A DNA stretch of 64,000 nt from Odontocerum albicorne (lineage: Eukaryota > Arthropoda > Insecta > Trichoptera > Odontoceridae): NCBI GenBank assembly GCA_949825065.1, contig OX463848.1, positions 28,649,549 through 28,713,548 on the forward strand, written 5' to 3'. Positions 1 to 11,814 of the stretch are shown piece by piece (positions within the stretch are counted from its first letter, which is position 1; each line of letters opens with the position of its first letter). Both the position numbers and the translations under genes were made by a program. Below the pieces are notes generated by a model. It had not been told where the DNA came from and made no database searches. It was given only the letters and a program-made list of their open reading frames with translations.

Positions 1-1170
1 CGTAAAACCTCCTCCGCTGTAACTCAGGTAGTATTTAAAATTTCGCAATCTAGTACTGCTAACTGCCTTTGTTCTACAGAGTCTGCAAAGCCTGATGAGA
101 TGATGAATGACCCTCATAAATAAGGGGGGAGCGTATGCTGCTGAAGAAATTTTCATTTAGCTGAGAGCGAGCGAATGAACGCCTTTCAGTTATGTACAAA
201 AACAGGTGTTTTCACATACGCAAATCTCCTGGTTCTTGCCTGCGGAAAATGTAACCTTTTCTGAAAACAAAATACACCCTCAGTGATGGAGGAAGTTCTT
301 CATTTTCTTTGAAAGGCGACAAGAAGAGTCAAAAACTTTGCTACTCGTCGTATACAAGCATGATATAATTAAACATGACTTCTGCTTTAGGGTGGAATGT
401 TTCATTCGGAGATAGTAGCTCCTCGAAACTTTCAATTCAGGAATGTGTCTTTACCTCTTTTGTGATGGGGATATAAAGAAGGGCTGTGATAAAAATTTAA
501 AAAAATATTTTCATTAGTTACTAATAAAATTATTTTTTCTTTGACATTATACCTGTATTATTTTTTCATTGAATTTATTTTATACGTTTTATGTTTGGAA
601 GAGCAGTGTTTTTATTTCAGTAATACTTTGATAAAATGGTTACCTGAAAAACACTTTTTTTTAAGTCTGCTTTATTGACAAAAAGATTTATCAATTTTAA
701 TTTATCATACTTTCATCGTAAATATCATAGTCTGCCATATTTATTACCAATTAATAAAACTGCCGTGTTTTGTCGTGAAAATATTGAGAAAAATTAATAA
801 CACGTGCTTGTTGCAAAAAAGATAAATTGATTTATTATTATTAATGTCGGAGAAAAGGTAAAAAAAAATATAAGAAGTATAAGAAGTAAGTAAAACACTT
901 TATATTATTTAAATGAAATATAATGTGTTTTAAGTCGCTGTTTGAAGTCAATAAAGGTATGAGTTGATTATTAATTTCTAGCATATACTCCCTCAAAAGT
1001 AAAGATCTTCGCCGTATGGTTAACGCGCTTGACAGTAGAACAAGCCACTAGTTTTAAACCAAAACTTGGTTACTCGTACTTAACTCTAGTAGAACAAGAA
1101 TTTAAAATATATAAGCTCTTATTGTGAGAGAACACATGTACGTAAATATGCAAAAGAGCTCATCCTAAAT
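1..1170. other. AT-rich sequence, no gene seen
   Basis: I see no coding pattern, RNA gene or recognisable mobile element here. The sequence is AT-rich with many short A and T runs. Confidence 0.6.
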
Positions 1171-1750
1171 ATTTATTGCTCTGAGATAATGGAGCCAAAA
1201 TTATGCCCTTCTGTCTGGACTTGATAAAAACCGATTTGACTGACGTGATATTTTTACTCATACACTATTGAGGTATTCTTAGTCAATATTTCAAAACACA
1301 TTTGAATTTTGGGTTATTTCCTTAAGGCATATCGCTTATAACATACATATACTCGCATCTCTTGCGTTGCCCACCATACTTCGACATGACACACTTAAAA
1401 ACATAAAGTTAACAACATCAGATCGAGCCCAATGGCATAGGATTACTCGTTATTATTTATTGTTCTGAGATAATTGAGGAAACATTATGCCCTTCTGTCT
1501 GGACTTGATGAAAACCGATTTGACTGACGTGGTAGTTTTACACATACACTATTGAGGTATTCTCAGTCGATATTTCAAAACACATTTGAATTTTGGGTTA
1601 TTTCCTTAATGCATATCTCTTATACATACACTCATATTTCTTGCGTTGCCCACCATACTTTTACATGACACACTTAAAAACATAAAAACTCTGCGCAACT
1701 GGGAGTTAACAACATCAGATCGAGTCCAATAGCATAGGATTACTCGTTAT
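1171..1750. repeat. tandem duplication, two copies of about 290 bp
   Basis: The block 1171-1454 is repeated immediately at 1455-1750. Shared anchors include ATGCCCTTCTGTCTGGACTT, GCGTTGCCCACCATACTT and GGATTACTCGTTAT at the end of each copy. The second copy carries an extra stretch of about 18 bases before its last 60 bases. The copies differ at scattered positions, so the duplication is not recent. No coding content is evident. Confidence 0.9.
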
Positions 1751-4540
1751 CAGAGACCCAATGAGAAGGTGCATACTCGTATAAGCTGTAAGGACTGAAG
1801 TTCCACGCCATATATGCAATAGGAAGTATCTATCACAAACTGGCTTATATAGTCATCTTCAGTAGCACCAATGACAAGAACCCTAATACTGCATGTTGTA
1901 CTGTACCTTCCATTATGCTCGCCACGAGTAACGCGCATCAACTCATTCCTTTATGTACATATACGTCCATTGATAGGTAACTTTTGACTTATATCATATT
2001 GATTATTAATAACACCAAATATTTATATTAAAATCGGTGTTTTCAAAAAACTTACTCATCTGAGTTAAAATTGTGTAAAAGTTATCCTATATTTTAAGCC
2101 AAGTCATTCACCAGATAATAAACACTTAAAAATTCTGAACTTTGTGAAGGAACGCTATAGTAAATTTTAAAGATCGTATGTGACAATTTGACTAGCGAGA
2201 AAGTTAATTTATTCCCTTCATCTGTTGTGCACGTTTGAGTTAATGTACACATTAAGACGTGACACGGTATTACGCAACTTTCCAAAAGTTTTTGAGTACA
2301 TCCAATGTTTTCAAATTTCACGGCTTACTTGGTGAAAGTCTATGCCAAAATTTGGGATTGAAACTTAAAGAAACTAAGTCTGTTTGTTTATATTCTATGT
2401 TATTGATTGATAATCTTTTGAAACTTTAAATGTAATAATTATACAAATTTTGTAATTTTTCTATTATTATCTTCACCAACACAAAAGTTCATATATTTAT
2501 TTTAAATATGAAGGTATTTTTGTAACTACTCTCTCCTAAAAATGAAGTACTTGAAGGGAATCATTTGTTTCCAATTCGATCATATAAATTAATATTGTAT
2601 TTGCACATATTCACAAGTGAGGGTGTTACACTTATACCTATATTTACTAAATTAAGAAAGAGCGTTGCCTCCATGCAACAATAAAGCAATAGTTTAAACA
2701 CTTCTGCGATATTTCTCTCTCAATAAAACTTACCCGGTTCTCAGCGGCAAATGAAGAAATTACAGAACAAGTACTCTTTCGTCTCAGATTGCGATGGGCA
2801 CAATAATTTATACTAGGCCTCCAAGATATTATCTCCGGGACAAAGGTAACAACAAAGGAAAGACATAAAATTGTGATAATACTTAGTTTAATCCAATGAG
2901 ATTATAATAAAAAAAAACTCCGCAATAATGCCGAGAAAAAATTATATATATTACCAAAAATACCAGAGTAGGCAGACTAATAATTTGGGCTTGCATTAAA
3001 GACCGATTCCCGCTCAATATTCAGCACAAACATAAAGGCTATGAGGTAAGGAGAAATCCACAATGATAGGTTACAATAAAAAGAGATCACTCACCCCACA
3101 ATACCATGAATATCGATAAGGAACGATACGCGTAATGTCTATACTCTCGGAACTGTGGAAGAACCAGAAGATTTCCCCCGAAAACGAAACCGGAACGATG
3201 ACTCTGATGATGATGATGATGCCGCAAGCGTCCTTTGAAGCTCGCGCTGCCCCGCTTCCAATCTTCTTCCTTGGCCTTCGGCCTGGGAGAACGATTTCCG
3301 ACCCGCAGTTATTTAAAGAACCGCTTTTTTTTAGTTTCTCGAAACTTTACTTGCTTCACGCCCGATGGAGCCAATAATAATCCAAGATTATTTCTTTGGA
3401 AAATACTATTCCGCAGATAAATCCCCGCGTCAAGTCTGGATGGAAGTGCCAGAAGAACTTTCACAAAAAAACTAATTATTAATTCGTATTTCCCACCAGG
3501 ATATTATAACTCGGACCACAAGGTAACTGACCGATAACTTGAACGAATTATTTAATTATTAATTCGTATTCCCCCGACCGGGAGCTGTCTTAATAACAGG
3601 ACTAGTAATCGTGACGGTACCGCTCGTAATGAATCACCCACCTTCTGACCGCCTCACCTGTGCATCCCCACGTGATACCCTTTCGCCCGTTGATCATATT
3701 TGTAAGCGATGTCCTGATTCGTCAAATCTTTGGTCGGGCCGTAATTTGACCAATCAAACCCTTGCGTTTGATTATTTATTATAAGTGACGCAATTGCTCG
3801 GTGCTAGATGAAATTCTTTAAGCCGCCCGTTTTGGAATAGAATCTTCCAGAAACAACGGACGATTGCATCATTCCCTGTCCTAATTACAACTGCGTCACG
3901 CTCGGACTCGATTTTTATGCGTCATTATTTACCCGTCAAAATCAGAATACAGGGAAGTCCGTTTTAATTCCGCTCGTATCAATCAATCTCGCGCGTTATT
4001 TTCCCTTTTGGATAAATCCCAAACTTCTCACCCGTCTTTTATAAAAAAAATAAATATACTCCTAACACTCCATCTTATGTTATAAAAGAAAACAAAAAAA
4101 AACAACAAAAAAAAAAAAAAATTATCATTCCCAGAGTATAGACACATCAGCTGTAGGCAATAATAAGGAGCAAGGGGTGTATGTCCCCCCTACTGGATAC
4201 GGTCTCGTGGCCGATTTACCGGTTGTCAGCATTTGCCTGTAGGACACCCCTAATTGGTGTAAGGGAACCTAGCCGCAAGGAAACCACGGAAACCTTACGA
4301 TGACAACACACTACTGAATCTACTATAGCCCATAACCTTATACTAAGGAGCACGGAACAATCCTCCGGTAACTCCTTACAATAGTACAGAAGATTATCTT
4401 TCCAATACTGGTTTAACCACAGGGCAACCAGCACTGAAACAATTGCATAATACAGGGAGTACAATTCCTAAAATAATTTTAATAAACAAAACAAATAAAA
4501 CAAAAAAAAACAAAGACAATAGATATAGACAAATTCACCT
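1751..4540. other. no gene seen; composition becomes more GC-rich after about 3100
   Basis: I see no recognisable gene. A short ATG/ATGATG repeat lies near 3196-3223. A short direct repeat (ATTATTAATTCGTATT) occurs near 3475 and 3556. The rise in GC from about 3140 to 4020 may mark the start of the foreign-looking block that runs to about 9980. An A-rich run sits at 4088-4121. Confidence 0.5.
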
Positions 4541-4544
4541 AGGG

Positions 4545-5115
4545 CATGGTCACCGTATACTTCAAAGGTGATCAGATATAAACAAAAGAATTTCCAATAA
4601 AATTAAAATAACACCAAGTATTATGGATGGTCACCCTATATCACTAAAGGTAGGCCGTCCCCAAGAACAAGGAGATAATGATTTTACATAAGCACGGCTT
4701 GTGATACATCAACGGGTAGGTCAGAAACAAAACAAAAAGGAATCCACATAAAAAAAAATAAAAAAAAACAAAATTATATTATACATGGTCATCCTATATC
4801 ACAAAAAGGTAAGCCGTCAATAATAACAAGGAGATAATGATTTTTACATAAAGCCCGGCTGGTGATACATCAAAGTACAGAGCAGAAACAACAAAAAGGA
4901 AACCACATTAAATAAAAAAAACACAAAATTATATTATACATGGTCACCCTATATTACAAAAGGTAGACCGTCAATAATAACAAGGAGATAATGATTCTAC
5001 CTAAAGCCCGGCTGGTGATACATCAAAGTACAGAGCAAAAGGAAAAAACAACAAAAAAAAACAAAATGATATTAAACATGGTCACCCTATATCACAAATA
5101 GGTAGACCGTTAATA
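4545..5115. repeat. tandem array, about 140-160 bp unit, four to five copies
   Basis: Units begin with a variant of CATGGTCACCCTATATCAC at about 4545 (diverged), 4625, 4784, 4939 and 5078. Each then holds AGGTAGRCCGTC, AACAAGGAGATAATGATT, GCCCGGCTGGTGATACATC and an A-rich spacer of variable length. Spacing is 159, 155 and 139 bases, the difference lying in the A-rich part. It lies in the same GC-richer block as the Gag-like ORF at 9184-9981 and may be part of that element's non-coding region. Confidence 0.85.
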
Positions 5116-6030
5116 GATAATTAACCCACCCCTCCTCTCAGGGCATCATGCTGAGAAAAGGTTTACAACCAAATTAGTTAATCTCCATTCATCCTCTCAC
5201 TAAACACTGTAGCCTGTTTCGCGGCTGACCTTAAAGATACACTGGACACTTACTTAATTATACACTTACAGGGTTTATACGGGTGACTCTACTCCTCCAT
5301 TGCCAACCTCTCCCCCTCACTGTGAACAGAGATCAATCAATACAAGCCCAAATCCAGCCCTTACGGTAAGGACTGCACTACACATTTCTACAATCACAAC
5401 TGCCCACCCATCTGGCATAATAAGTGGTAATTATTACGCAAGCCAATGTAATCAGATAAGGACCGAAAATTCTTTCGAGACGGAATTCTAAAAAGACACC
5501 TTCTAAACTATTAGGAAATCTAACATAGCTAGAACGAAGCAGAACCGGCTGTTCAACGACTGTCCTACCACACGGCTCACACCTAACCCTCTCCCTGAAA
5601 TTCTAATCCATTCCTATTCTTTCTCTGAAAAGAATAAACAATGTTATTGAAACACTCGCGGTTAGGCCCGATCTTCAGCAAGACACGTCCCCCGGCCCCC
5701 AGACCAGAACCAAGAATCACGCGAATCCGCATATGACGCCTGAGGATAACCAAGATCTGAGGGTCAGAACACGCGGTTGCACCAATCGAACCCTTCCAAG
5801 CCAGAAGCGCGTGCCCACCAGAACATGCTGGAGCGGCAACTCTGCTAATGCGGGTTCATGACGCCCGTGGTGGAGACAATTCAATACATCGCTGATGCAC
5901 CGAACGGCCCTCACCAAAATATTAACCGGTCGAGAGGCTAGCCTCTCTCAACCCGAACGCTTAGAGGCAGTTCAGGGCCTCTGCATGCTACCTTGAGCAC
6001 GAGAAGGACGATGGTTACAAAAAAAACATA
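5116..6030. other. no gene seen
   Basis: This moderately GC-rich sequence has only short chance frames. It probably belongs to the non-coding part of the gag-only element, but nothing here proves that. Confidence 0.4.
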
Positions 6031-6265
6031 ATACAGACAAGATACTGGATGAGTTCCGGCCATCCGTAAGCCTCATGCTGGATGTATTAGGCCATCCGTA
6101 AACCTTAAAACGAATGATTTTAAACACAACATTTAATACAAAACAAATTAATGATACAGACAAAATACTGGATGTGTTCCGGCCATCCGTAAACCTCATG
6201 CTGGATGTATTATAGGCCGTCCGTAAGCCTTTTACTGGATGTATTATAGGCCGTCCGTAAGCCTT
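6031..6265. repeat. short tandem array (CTGGATGTATTATAGGCC type)
   Basis: Units of roughly 30-37 bp contain CTGGATG, GGCCATCCGTAA or GGCCGTCCGTAAG, and CCT. They occur about six times, partly arranged as a larger duplicated pair: the ATACAGACAAGATACTGGAT block at 6031 returns near 6154. The last two units (about 6200-6265) are nearly identical to each other. Confidence 0.8.
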
Positions 6266-7720
6266 GAAGAAAAATAATTTAATCACAATTATTAGGGAAG
6301 AAAAGAAAAAGGAAACAAAAGGAAATAAACACCAAAACTCAAACACATGATATTAATACGCTATGCAGTAAACAGGAATGGAAAAGAAAAACAAAACTCC
6401 GAACAGATCTATTTCCTTCTGCAAGACGACAAACTCTTCGATGAGGGGTGGTTCATAGTTAACCACCCGACAAGAAAACCCATAGTACGTAAGGAACTAC
6501 AGAAAGGAACAATACTACTTTTAAACAGAGAATGTGAGCCAACCTACAAGGCAACAGAGCTAAACTTCTCAATATAGTGCTATAACAAAACAGAACAGTA
6601 AATCCCAGGTTCTCATCCAGCGATGCCATTCCTCTCTATAAGGCAATAATCCCATGAACTGGTTACACCAGTATTAACCATCCGTACCACCGATACAGGA
6701 TACTACTATTCTTCATAAAAAAAATACTAGGAGCAACTTTAATTTCCTTAAACCCTCGGGTCCAACAGCCCAAGCCAATAACTCAGATATGCAATCACCG
6801 AACTAATAACAATTTTCTAACTCCTTGAGAATCCTTGTAGCGAGGTGACTTCATCTAATACTTATATCTTCACGAGCGAGTATCCTATTAATATTTTCTA
6901 ATGTTCCAAGCAATTATTTGCAACGGATGTCTAACTAGAATAAGGTTCAACCCTCAGAACTTCCAACACTGAAGGAAGCCCATCCCCTAGTACACAAGAA
7001 ATTTTTTTTTTGTACACTCTACTCGAGGCTCACAGCATTCCGTCACTCATGGTCCAGGCCCAGGCTCTGAGCGCCAGATACTCTTTAAAAGTAATAACCA
7101 CACTAATCACGGGGAAGAGTACCAAACCCGTACATAGAACATATGGACATGACTCCATACGAGATTGCCTCACGACTAGCTCACTGTTTAATCACCCTAG
7201 CGGAATTATGAACTCTCACTGGTGATGTCATTTATAAAAAAAAAACTTTACTGCCATTCATCAAAGAATCCGACAGTGCATACTTTCAAGGTATGATTTA
7301 AACATTAACAAGAATATAACGAAAATTTAATTTAAGAACCTGTACTTTCCCGACCATGAATGACTCCCAATTAGGCACCGATGAGCCTATCACTACTCCA
7401 TATGCTATTAACCTTCGTATATTCCACCGGGTCACTAAATAGTGAACACCGGACTGGATCTAACCTCTGCGTGCGCATCCTTTCTCGTGCGACTACGGCT
7501 TACTGCCTACTTCAGGCGACAGCGGATCGAGACCACGGATGCTTGGTATATCAATTGCAACGATGGGTCAAGACAACGTGAGACAACGTGATTCAATTAC
7601 CTACACCATGCCAAACGCTCTAACACCGTATACGAAACGGAACTAAATCTCGATGGCTACTACTCTCAATGGTAAAAGAAATTCAACTGCGAAGAGAACG
7701 GAACCGAATATACGTTCCGC
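6266..7720. other. no gene recognised
   Basis: A 76-codon plus-strand frame at 6347-6577 and some shorter ones exist, but none shows a recognisable motif. I regard them as chance. Composition matches the neighbouring arrays. Confidence 0.4.
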
Positions 7721-7721
7721 G

Positions 7722-8986
7722 TCTCACGGCCTGCCGGAACAATTGGTCAGGACAAACGTGAGATTACGAAATGCTCATTAGCTACTGCGTCCACTGACGC
7801 ACTCGAATCGAGCCAAGGCCTAACGGCAAATCTTGAATACTATCGTGCGGGAAGGCCCGCTTGCCCCCTGAACCTGTAGTCTCAACCTAACCCCTTACAA
7901 GAAAAAGATACTCTCCCGGTCGCTGTGTAATGCGACAAATCCGGTAACCCTGACGTACTTAATACATTAAGGAATACAATGTTAAAGAGGATTGAATCGC
8001 AATTGCAACGGAATTGAAAAAAGTATTCCGCGACTCGCGGACGGACGGTATCAAATTGTTCGCACGACGCGAGATGACGAACTGCTGAATAGATTATTCC
8101 TTGGTAAGGAGATACTAGTATGTCGGAAACGGAAGCGATAATTATATAACACGTCTCCCGCGGCCTGACGGTATTTGTCAGCGCAACGCGAGAGGACGTA
8201 TTTCACACCATTAAGGTATACAAAGTTAAAGAGGATTGAATCGCAACTGCAACGGAATTGAAAAAGTATTCCGCGCCTCGCGGACGGACGGTATCAATTT
8301 GTCCGCACGACGCGAGACGACGAACTGCTAAATAGATTATTCCTTTGGTAATGAGATACTAGTATGACGGAAACCGAACTGATAATAATATAATACGTCT
8401 CCCGCGGCCTGACGGTATTTGTCAGGGCAACGCGAGAGGACGTACTTCACACCATTAAGGTATACAAAGTTACAGAGGATTGAATCGCGACTGCCACGAA
8501 ATTGAAAAAGTAATCAGCGCCTCGCGGTCTGACGGTATCAGTTTGTCAGTACGACGCGAGACGACGAACTGCAAAAGAGATTAATTTGTGGCGAAGGTGG
8601 TTATATCATTACGGAAACAAAGCTGATCGCAATGGCAACGGAATTGAAAAAGTTAGCTGCGCCCCGCGGTCCGACGGTATCAGGTTGTCAGTACGACGCG
8701 AGACGACGAACAGCAAAAGAGATTAATCTGTGGCGAAGGTGGTTATATCATTACGGAAACAAAGCTAATCGCAATGGCAACGGAATTGGAAAAGTAATCT
8801 GCGCCTCGCGGTCTGACGGTATCGGTTTGTCAGTACGACGCGAGACGACGAACAGCAAAAGAGAATAATTTGTGACGAAGGCGGTTATATCATTACGGAA
8901 ACAAAGCCAATCGCAATGGCAACAGAATTGAAAAAGTAATCTGCGCCTCGCGGTCTGACGGTATCAATTTGTCAGTACGACGCGAG
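7722..8986. repeat. tandem array of hairpin-forming units
   Basis: Two nested unit types are present: two copies of about 245 bp (7969-8455) and three of 142 bp (about 8485-8910). They share the core GCAACGGAATTGAAAAAGT. Every unit contains an imperfect inverted repeat, typically CTCGCGGTCTGACGG, a short spacer, then TTGTCAGTACGACGCGAG. I count nine such hairpins, starting near 7722, 8034, 8155, 8277, 8398, 8521, 8662, 8804 and 8947. In the minus-strand element inferred from the Gag-like ORF this array lies 3' of gag. The last three units are the most alike, so growth was most recent at that side. Confidence 0.85.
7778..7967. repeat. direct repeat block, left copy
   Basis: This block (GCTACTGCGTCCACTGACGC to CGTACTTAATAC) recurs at 8997-9190, on the far side of the hairpin array. 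Both copies hold a potential hairpin built on GGTCGC and GCGACA. The right copy ends at the stop codon of the Gag-like ORF, so the left copy includes a few bases equivalent to the gag 3' end. Confidence 0.85.
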
Positions 8987-8996
8987 ACGACGAACT

Positions 8997-9190
8997 GCTG
9001 ATCAGCTACTGCGTCCACTGACGCACTCAAATCGAGCCAAGCCGAAAACGGCAAATCTTGAATACTACAACGTAGGTAGGGCCGCTCTTCCCCTGAACTC
9101 GTAATCTCAATCAAGCCTTTTACAAAAAAGGAAAACTCTCCCGGTCGCTGAGTAATGCGACAAATCCGGTAACTCCGACGTACTTAATAC
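8997..9190. repeat. direct repeat block, right copy
   Basis: Second copy of the block at 7778-7967, offset by about 1220 bases. The two copies flank the hairpin array, as expected if the array and its edges grew by unequal exchange. It abuts and slightly overlaps the Gag-like ORF stop (TAA read on the minus strand at 9184-9186). Confidence 0.85.
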
Positions 9191-9981
9191 GGGTTGGTGC
9201 CCACCCGGTCTTTTGGAAACTTAACATCTGGAGGTGGCCCAGACATATCGGGTAATATGACCAACGGACGCGCTGGGCTGGCTCTAGCCCTATGAAGATC
9301 GTCAGCCGTCCGTACAGGTTTCTTTCGGTTACGCGGCGGCCCGGGGCAATTGCGCGCCTGATGATTTGGAAGATTGCACCGAAAGCACCTTCGTTCAAAC
9401 GAATCTCGAGTATTCGAGGTACGAGAGACTGGTGCCAAACGAGCATCTGTTCTCGAGACGAAGGGAGCAGGACGAGGAAACCTTCCCTTATTCCTATTCA
9501 TCAGCTCTAAGGCCGAACACCGCCTTTCCAACTCCTCTATACGCGACAAAACTTCTCTTACGCAACCTCCTCCGGTACAAGCCTCTATCGGCCAAACAGA
9601 AGAATTTAAATTCCCTTGTGGAGACGAACGTGGAATACCCGAACTCGCCACTCTACCTCCAGTATATGGAGATGAACTTGCCAATGGCACTGGTGCTAGG
9701 GCTTCTGAAGCGGTAACCCCAGGATCCGTTGTCTCCAGAAACTGCGGAGCTCTCATAAGATTCCGGTAAGGCACGCACCTAACTGGTAAGGCGACCGCCT
9801 CCGATGACGATGATACAATACACTTGTTAAACAAAGAGGCCTGAAGCCGCAACTCGTAAAAATTATTACTAGGAACTAAACCCCTTTCAATTAATTCCCC
9901 GATTAGCCTTTCCTTCGTGGCCTTCATTATATTAACTATTGGATCCATTGCGCTATCCATCCTCAATCCTATTCGTAACAT
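9184..9981 (-). CDS. Gag-like protein with one CCHC zinc knuckle, retroelement
   Basis: This 265-residue frame is the longest non-repetitive frame with a recognisable functional motif. Near residues 198-211 it has CFRCNLPNHQARNC, spaced C-x2-C-x4-H-x4-C, the CCHC zinc knuckle of retroelement Gag (nucleocapsid) proteins. The region just upstream is basic and proline-rich. Residues around 145-160 (VLSRIEELERRCSALEL) look like a short coiled coil. The N-terminus (ERLIGELIERGLV) resembles the small helical SAP-like start of some insect Gags, which is inference. The start may be the first Met or the MDSAMDP Met eight codons later. No protease, reverse transcriptase or integrase frame follows; downstream (lower coordinates) are tandem arrays. 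It is therefore either a gag-only non-autonomous element or a fragment of a larger LTR or telomere-type element. The frame is intact. Confidence 0.7.
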   Translation of the reverse strand: MLRIGLRMDSAMDPIVNIMKATKERLIGELIERGLVPSNNFYELRLQASLFNKCIVSSSSEAVALPVRCVPYRNLMRAPQFLETTDPGVTASEALAPVPLASSSPYTGGRVASSGIPRSSPQGNLNSSVWPIEACTGGGCVREVLSRIEELERRCSALELMNRNKGRFPRPAPFVSRTDARLAPVSRTSNTRDSFERRCFRCNLPNHQARNCPGPPRNRKKPVRTADDLHRARASPARPLVILPDMSGPPPDVKFPKDRVGTNPY

Positions 9982-10283
9982 TAGGTATCAAAATTTATAC
10001 CCAACGAAATTTTACTTCACCTTGTTAAACAATGCTTTAACTACACCGTTTAACCGGAACAAGAATCTAACTAAAACGTAACTTTAATTTAACACCAACC
10101 CCTCCTTAATTGAAATGTTCCGAAATTAAGAACTAGCAATTATAACCAATGTGTATTATTATCAAATTTCCTAAAACACGCTTCCACCACACCGCTTGCT
10201 ACGAATCTACAACTTAAATCTCAAAGTAATTCAATTCAATACTATTCACTCTCTTATATTACAAAGATTTGTTCCGAAAACAA
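9982..10283. other. region 5' of the Gag-like ORF, up to the gap
   Basis: On the minus strand this is the leader of the gag frame and perhaps part of an LTR. I could not find a clear tRNA primer-binding site or matching terminal repeat. The gap at 10284 hides the likely element end. Confidence 0.4.
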
Positions 10284-10483
10284 NNNNNNNNNNNNNNNNN
10301 NNNNNNNNNNNNNNNNNNNNNNNNNNNNNNNNNNNNNNNNNNNNNNNNNNNNNNNNNNNNNNNNNNNNNNNNNNNNNNNNNNNNNNNNNNNNNNNNNNNN
10401 NNNNNNNNNNNNNNNNNNNNNNNNNNNNNNNNNNNNNNNNNNNNNNNNNNNNNNNNNNNNNNNNNNNNNNNNNNNNNNNNNNN
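10284..10483. other. assembly gap, 200 N
   Basis: Exactly 200 undetermined bases, probably a scaffold placeholder. Translated frames spanning it have no meaning. Confidence 0.99.
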
Positions 10484-10779
10484 GCTAGGGTGTGGGCTGC
10501 AAAACATCTGTTGTCCCCGTGGCTTGGTTCGCCCTATATTGGTGGGGTGTATCTTCGCCGAAGGGATGCTATTAGATGAGCCCAGACCTTTTGATAGCTT
10601 CTGTATATAATGTATTATCTGAAATTTATGTGTTTTAAAAGTGTTATTTAAATATAATCTGGACACACTATGCTGCTATCAATAAACCTATTATTTATTT
10701 ATGTAACAACGTTCAGAAAGAAAAAAGAAAGTTAAAACATATAAAATTGTGAAACATTAAAATAGTAACTGAGCAGCGT
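10484..10779. other. no gene seen; GC-richer for about 100 bases after the gap
   Basis: The bases 10484-10600 are GC-richer than what follows and may be the truncated end of whatever lies in the gap. I do not recognise them. Confidence 0.35.
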
Positions 10780-11124
10780 AAAAGTTTGTTTTAATTTTCA
10801 TTTTTTTGCGATATTTCTATGGGTACTTCTTTCTAATGTACCACCAAATAATTTATTTATTTAATCAATGACATAAAAGTGTCTTTATATACAAATGAAC
10901 ATGTGACAGGTTATACAAGTACTTAAAATTATTGACAAATAATACAACTTTATCTTAAATTAACATGTGTCACTTTTCTTTTTAAAAAAAGTTAGGTTAA
11001 CTTTTGAAATATGAATCAATAATGAAAGTTTTTCATCAAATATAATTCTTAAGTCCATTATTTTTTCACTTAAACAACTTTCCATAATCACTAAGTCAAT
11101 TTTATGACAATATAACTATTTTTA
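10780..11124. repeat. direct repeat, copy 1 of 2
   Basis: About 345 bp, repeated at 11349-11692 with roughly 95 percent identity by eye (anchors GGGTACTTCTTTCTAATGTA, CATGTGACAGGTTA). The copies are separated by about 225 bp of unrelated AT-rich sequence. No coding content. Confidence 0.9.
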
Positions 11125-11348
11125 CCAAGTTTAATTTTAATGTAAAATACATCGCATGTTCGTAATTAGAATTTTTTTTAAATGAACGATTTTACTTCAT
11201 ATTTTTTAATTTAAATATAATATCAATAGCTTACCACATTTATTGAAGTCAATTATCTATTATCTTATCTATATAAATAAAATTGAATATATATTGAAAG
11301 CAAAATAAAAAATCAGTATATATCCAAAATGGCCGTGTTGAGAATGAC

Positions 11349-11692
11349 AAAAGTTTGTTTTAATTTTCATTTTTTTTACGATATTTCTACGGGTACTTCT
11401 TTCTAATGTACCACCAAATAATTTATTTATTTAATTAATGACATAAAAGTGTCTTTATATACAAATGAACATGTGACAGGTTACACAAGTACTTAAAATT
11501 ATTGACAAATAATACAACTTTATCTTAAATTAACATGTGTACTTTTCTTTTTGAAAAAAGTTAGGTTAAGTTTTGAAATATGAATCAATAATGAAAGTTT
11601 TTCATCAAATATAATTCTTAAGTCCATTATTTTTTAAACTTACAACTTACCACAACCACTCAAGTCAATTTTATGACAATATAACTATTTTT
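11349..11692. repeat. direct repeat, copy 2 of 2
   Basis: Second copy of 10780-11124, offset 569 bases. The spaced direct arrangement could be a segmental duplication or two insertions of one AT-rich repeat. Confidence 0.9.
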
Positions 11693-11814
11693 TATTATTT
11701 TTTATCAATTTTTTTATTTACGACGTAAGATCGCGTCACAACGATAATATAAAATGCGTCACAATGGTAATATAAAGCTTGGTTCGTGTCTAGAATAAAT
11801 ATATTTACGAAAAA

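Noticed and set aside
4088..4121. Poly(A) end of a plus-strand retroposon
   Set aside because: No identifiable element precedes it, and A-rich spacers are common in the adjoining array.
9120..9446. Possible protease in a shifted frame overlapping the Gag end
   Set aside because: No D-T/S-G active-site motif, and the frame runs into the direct repeat block. It is a shadow of gag.
9292..9769. Plus-strand frames of 72-131 codons opposite gag
   Set aside because: Antisense shadows of the Gag-like ORF; no motifs.
10196..10666. Frames of 113-135 codons across the gap
   Set aside because: Most of their length is undetermined bases.
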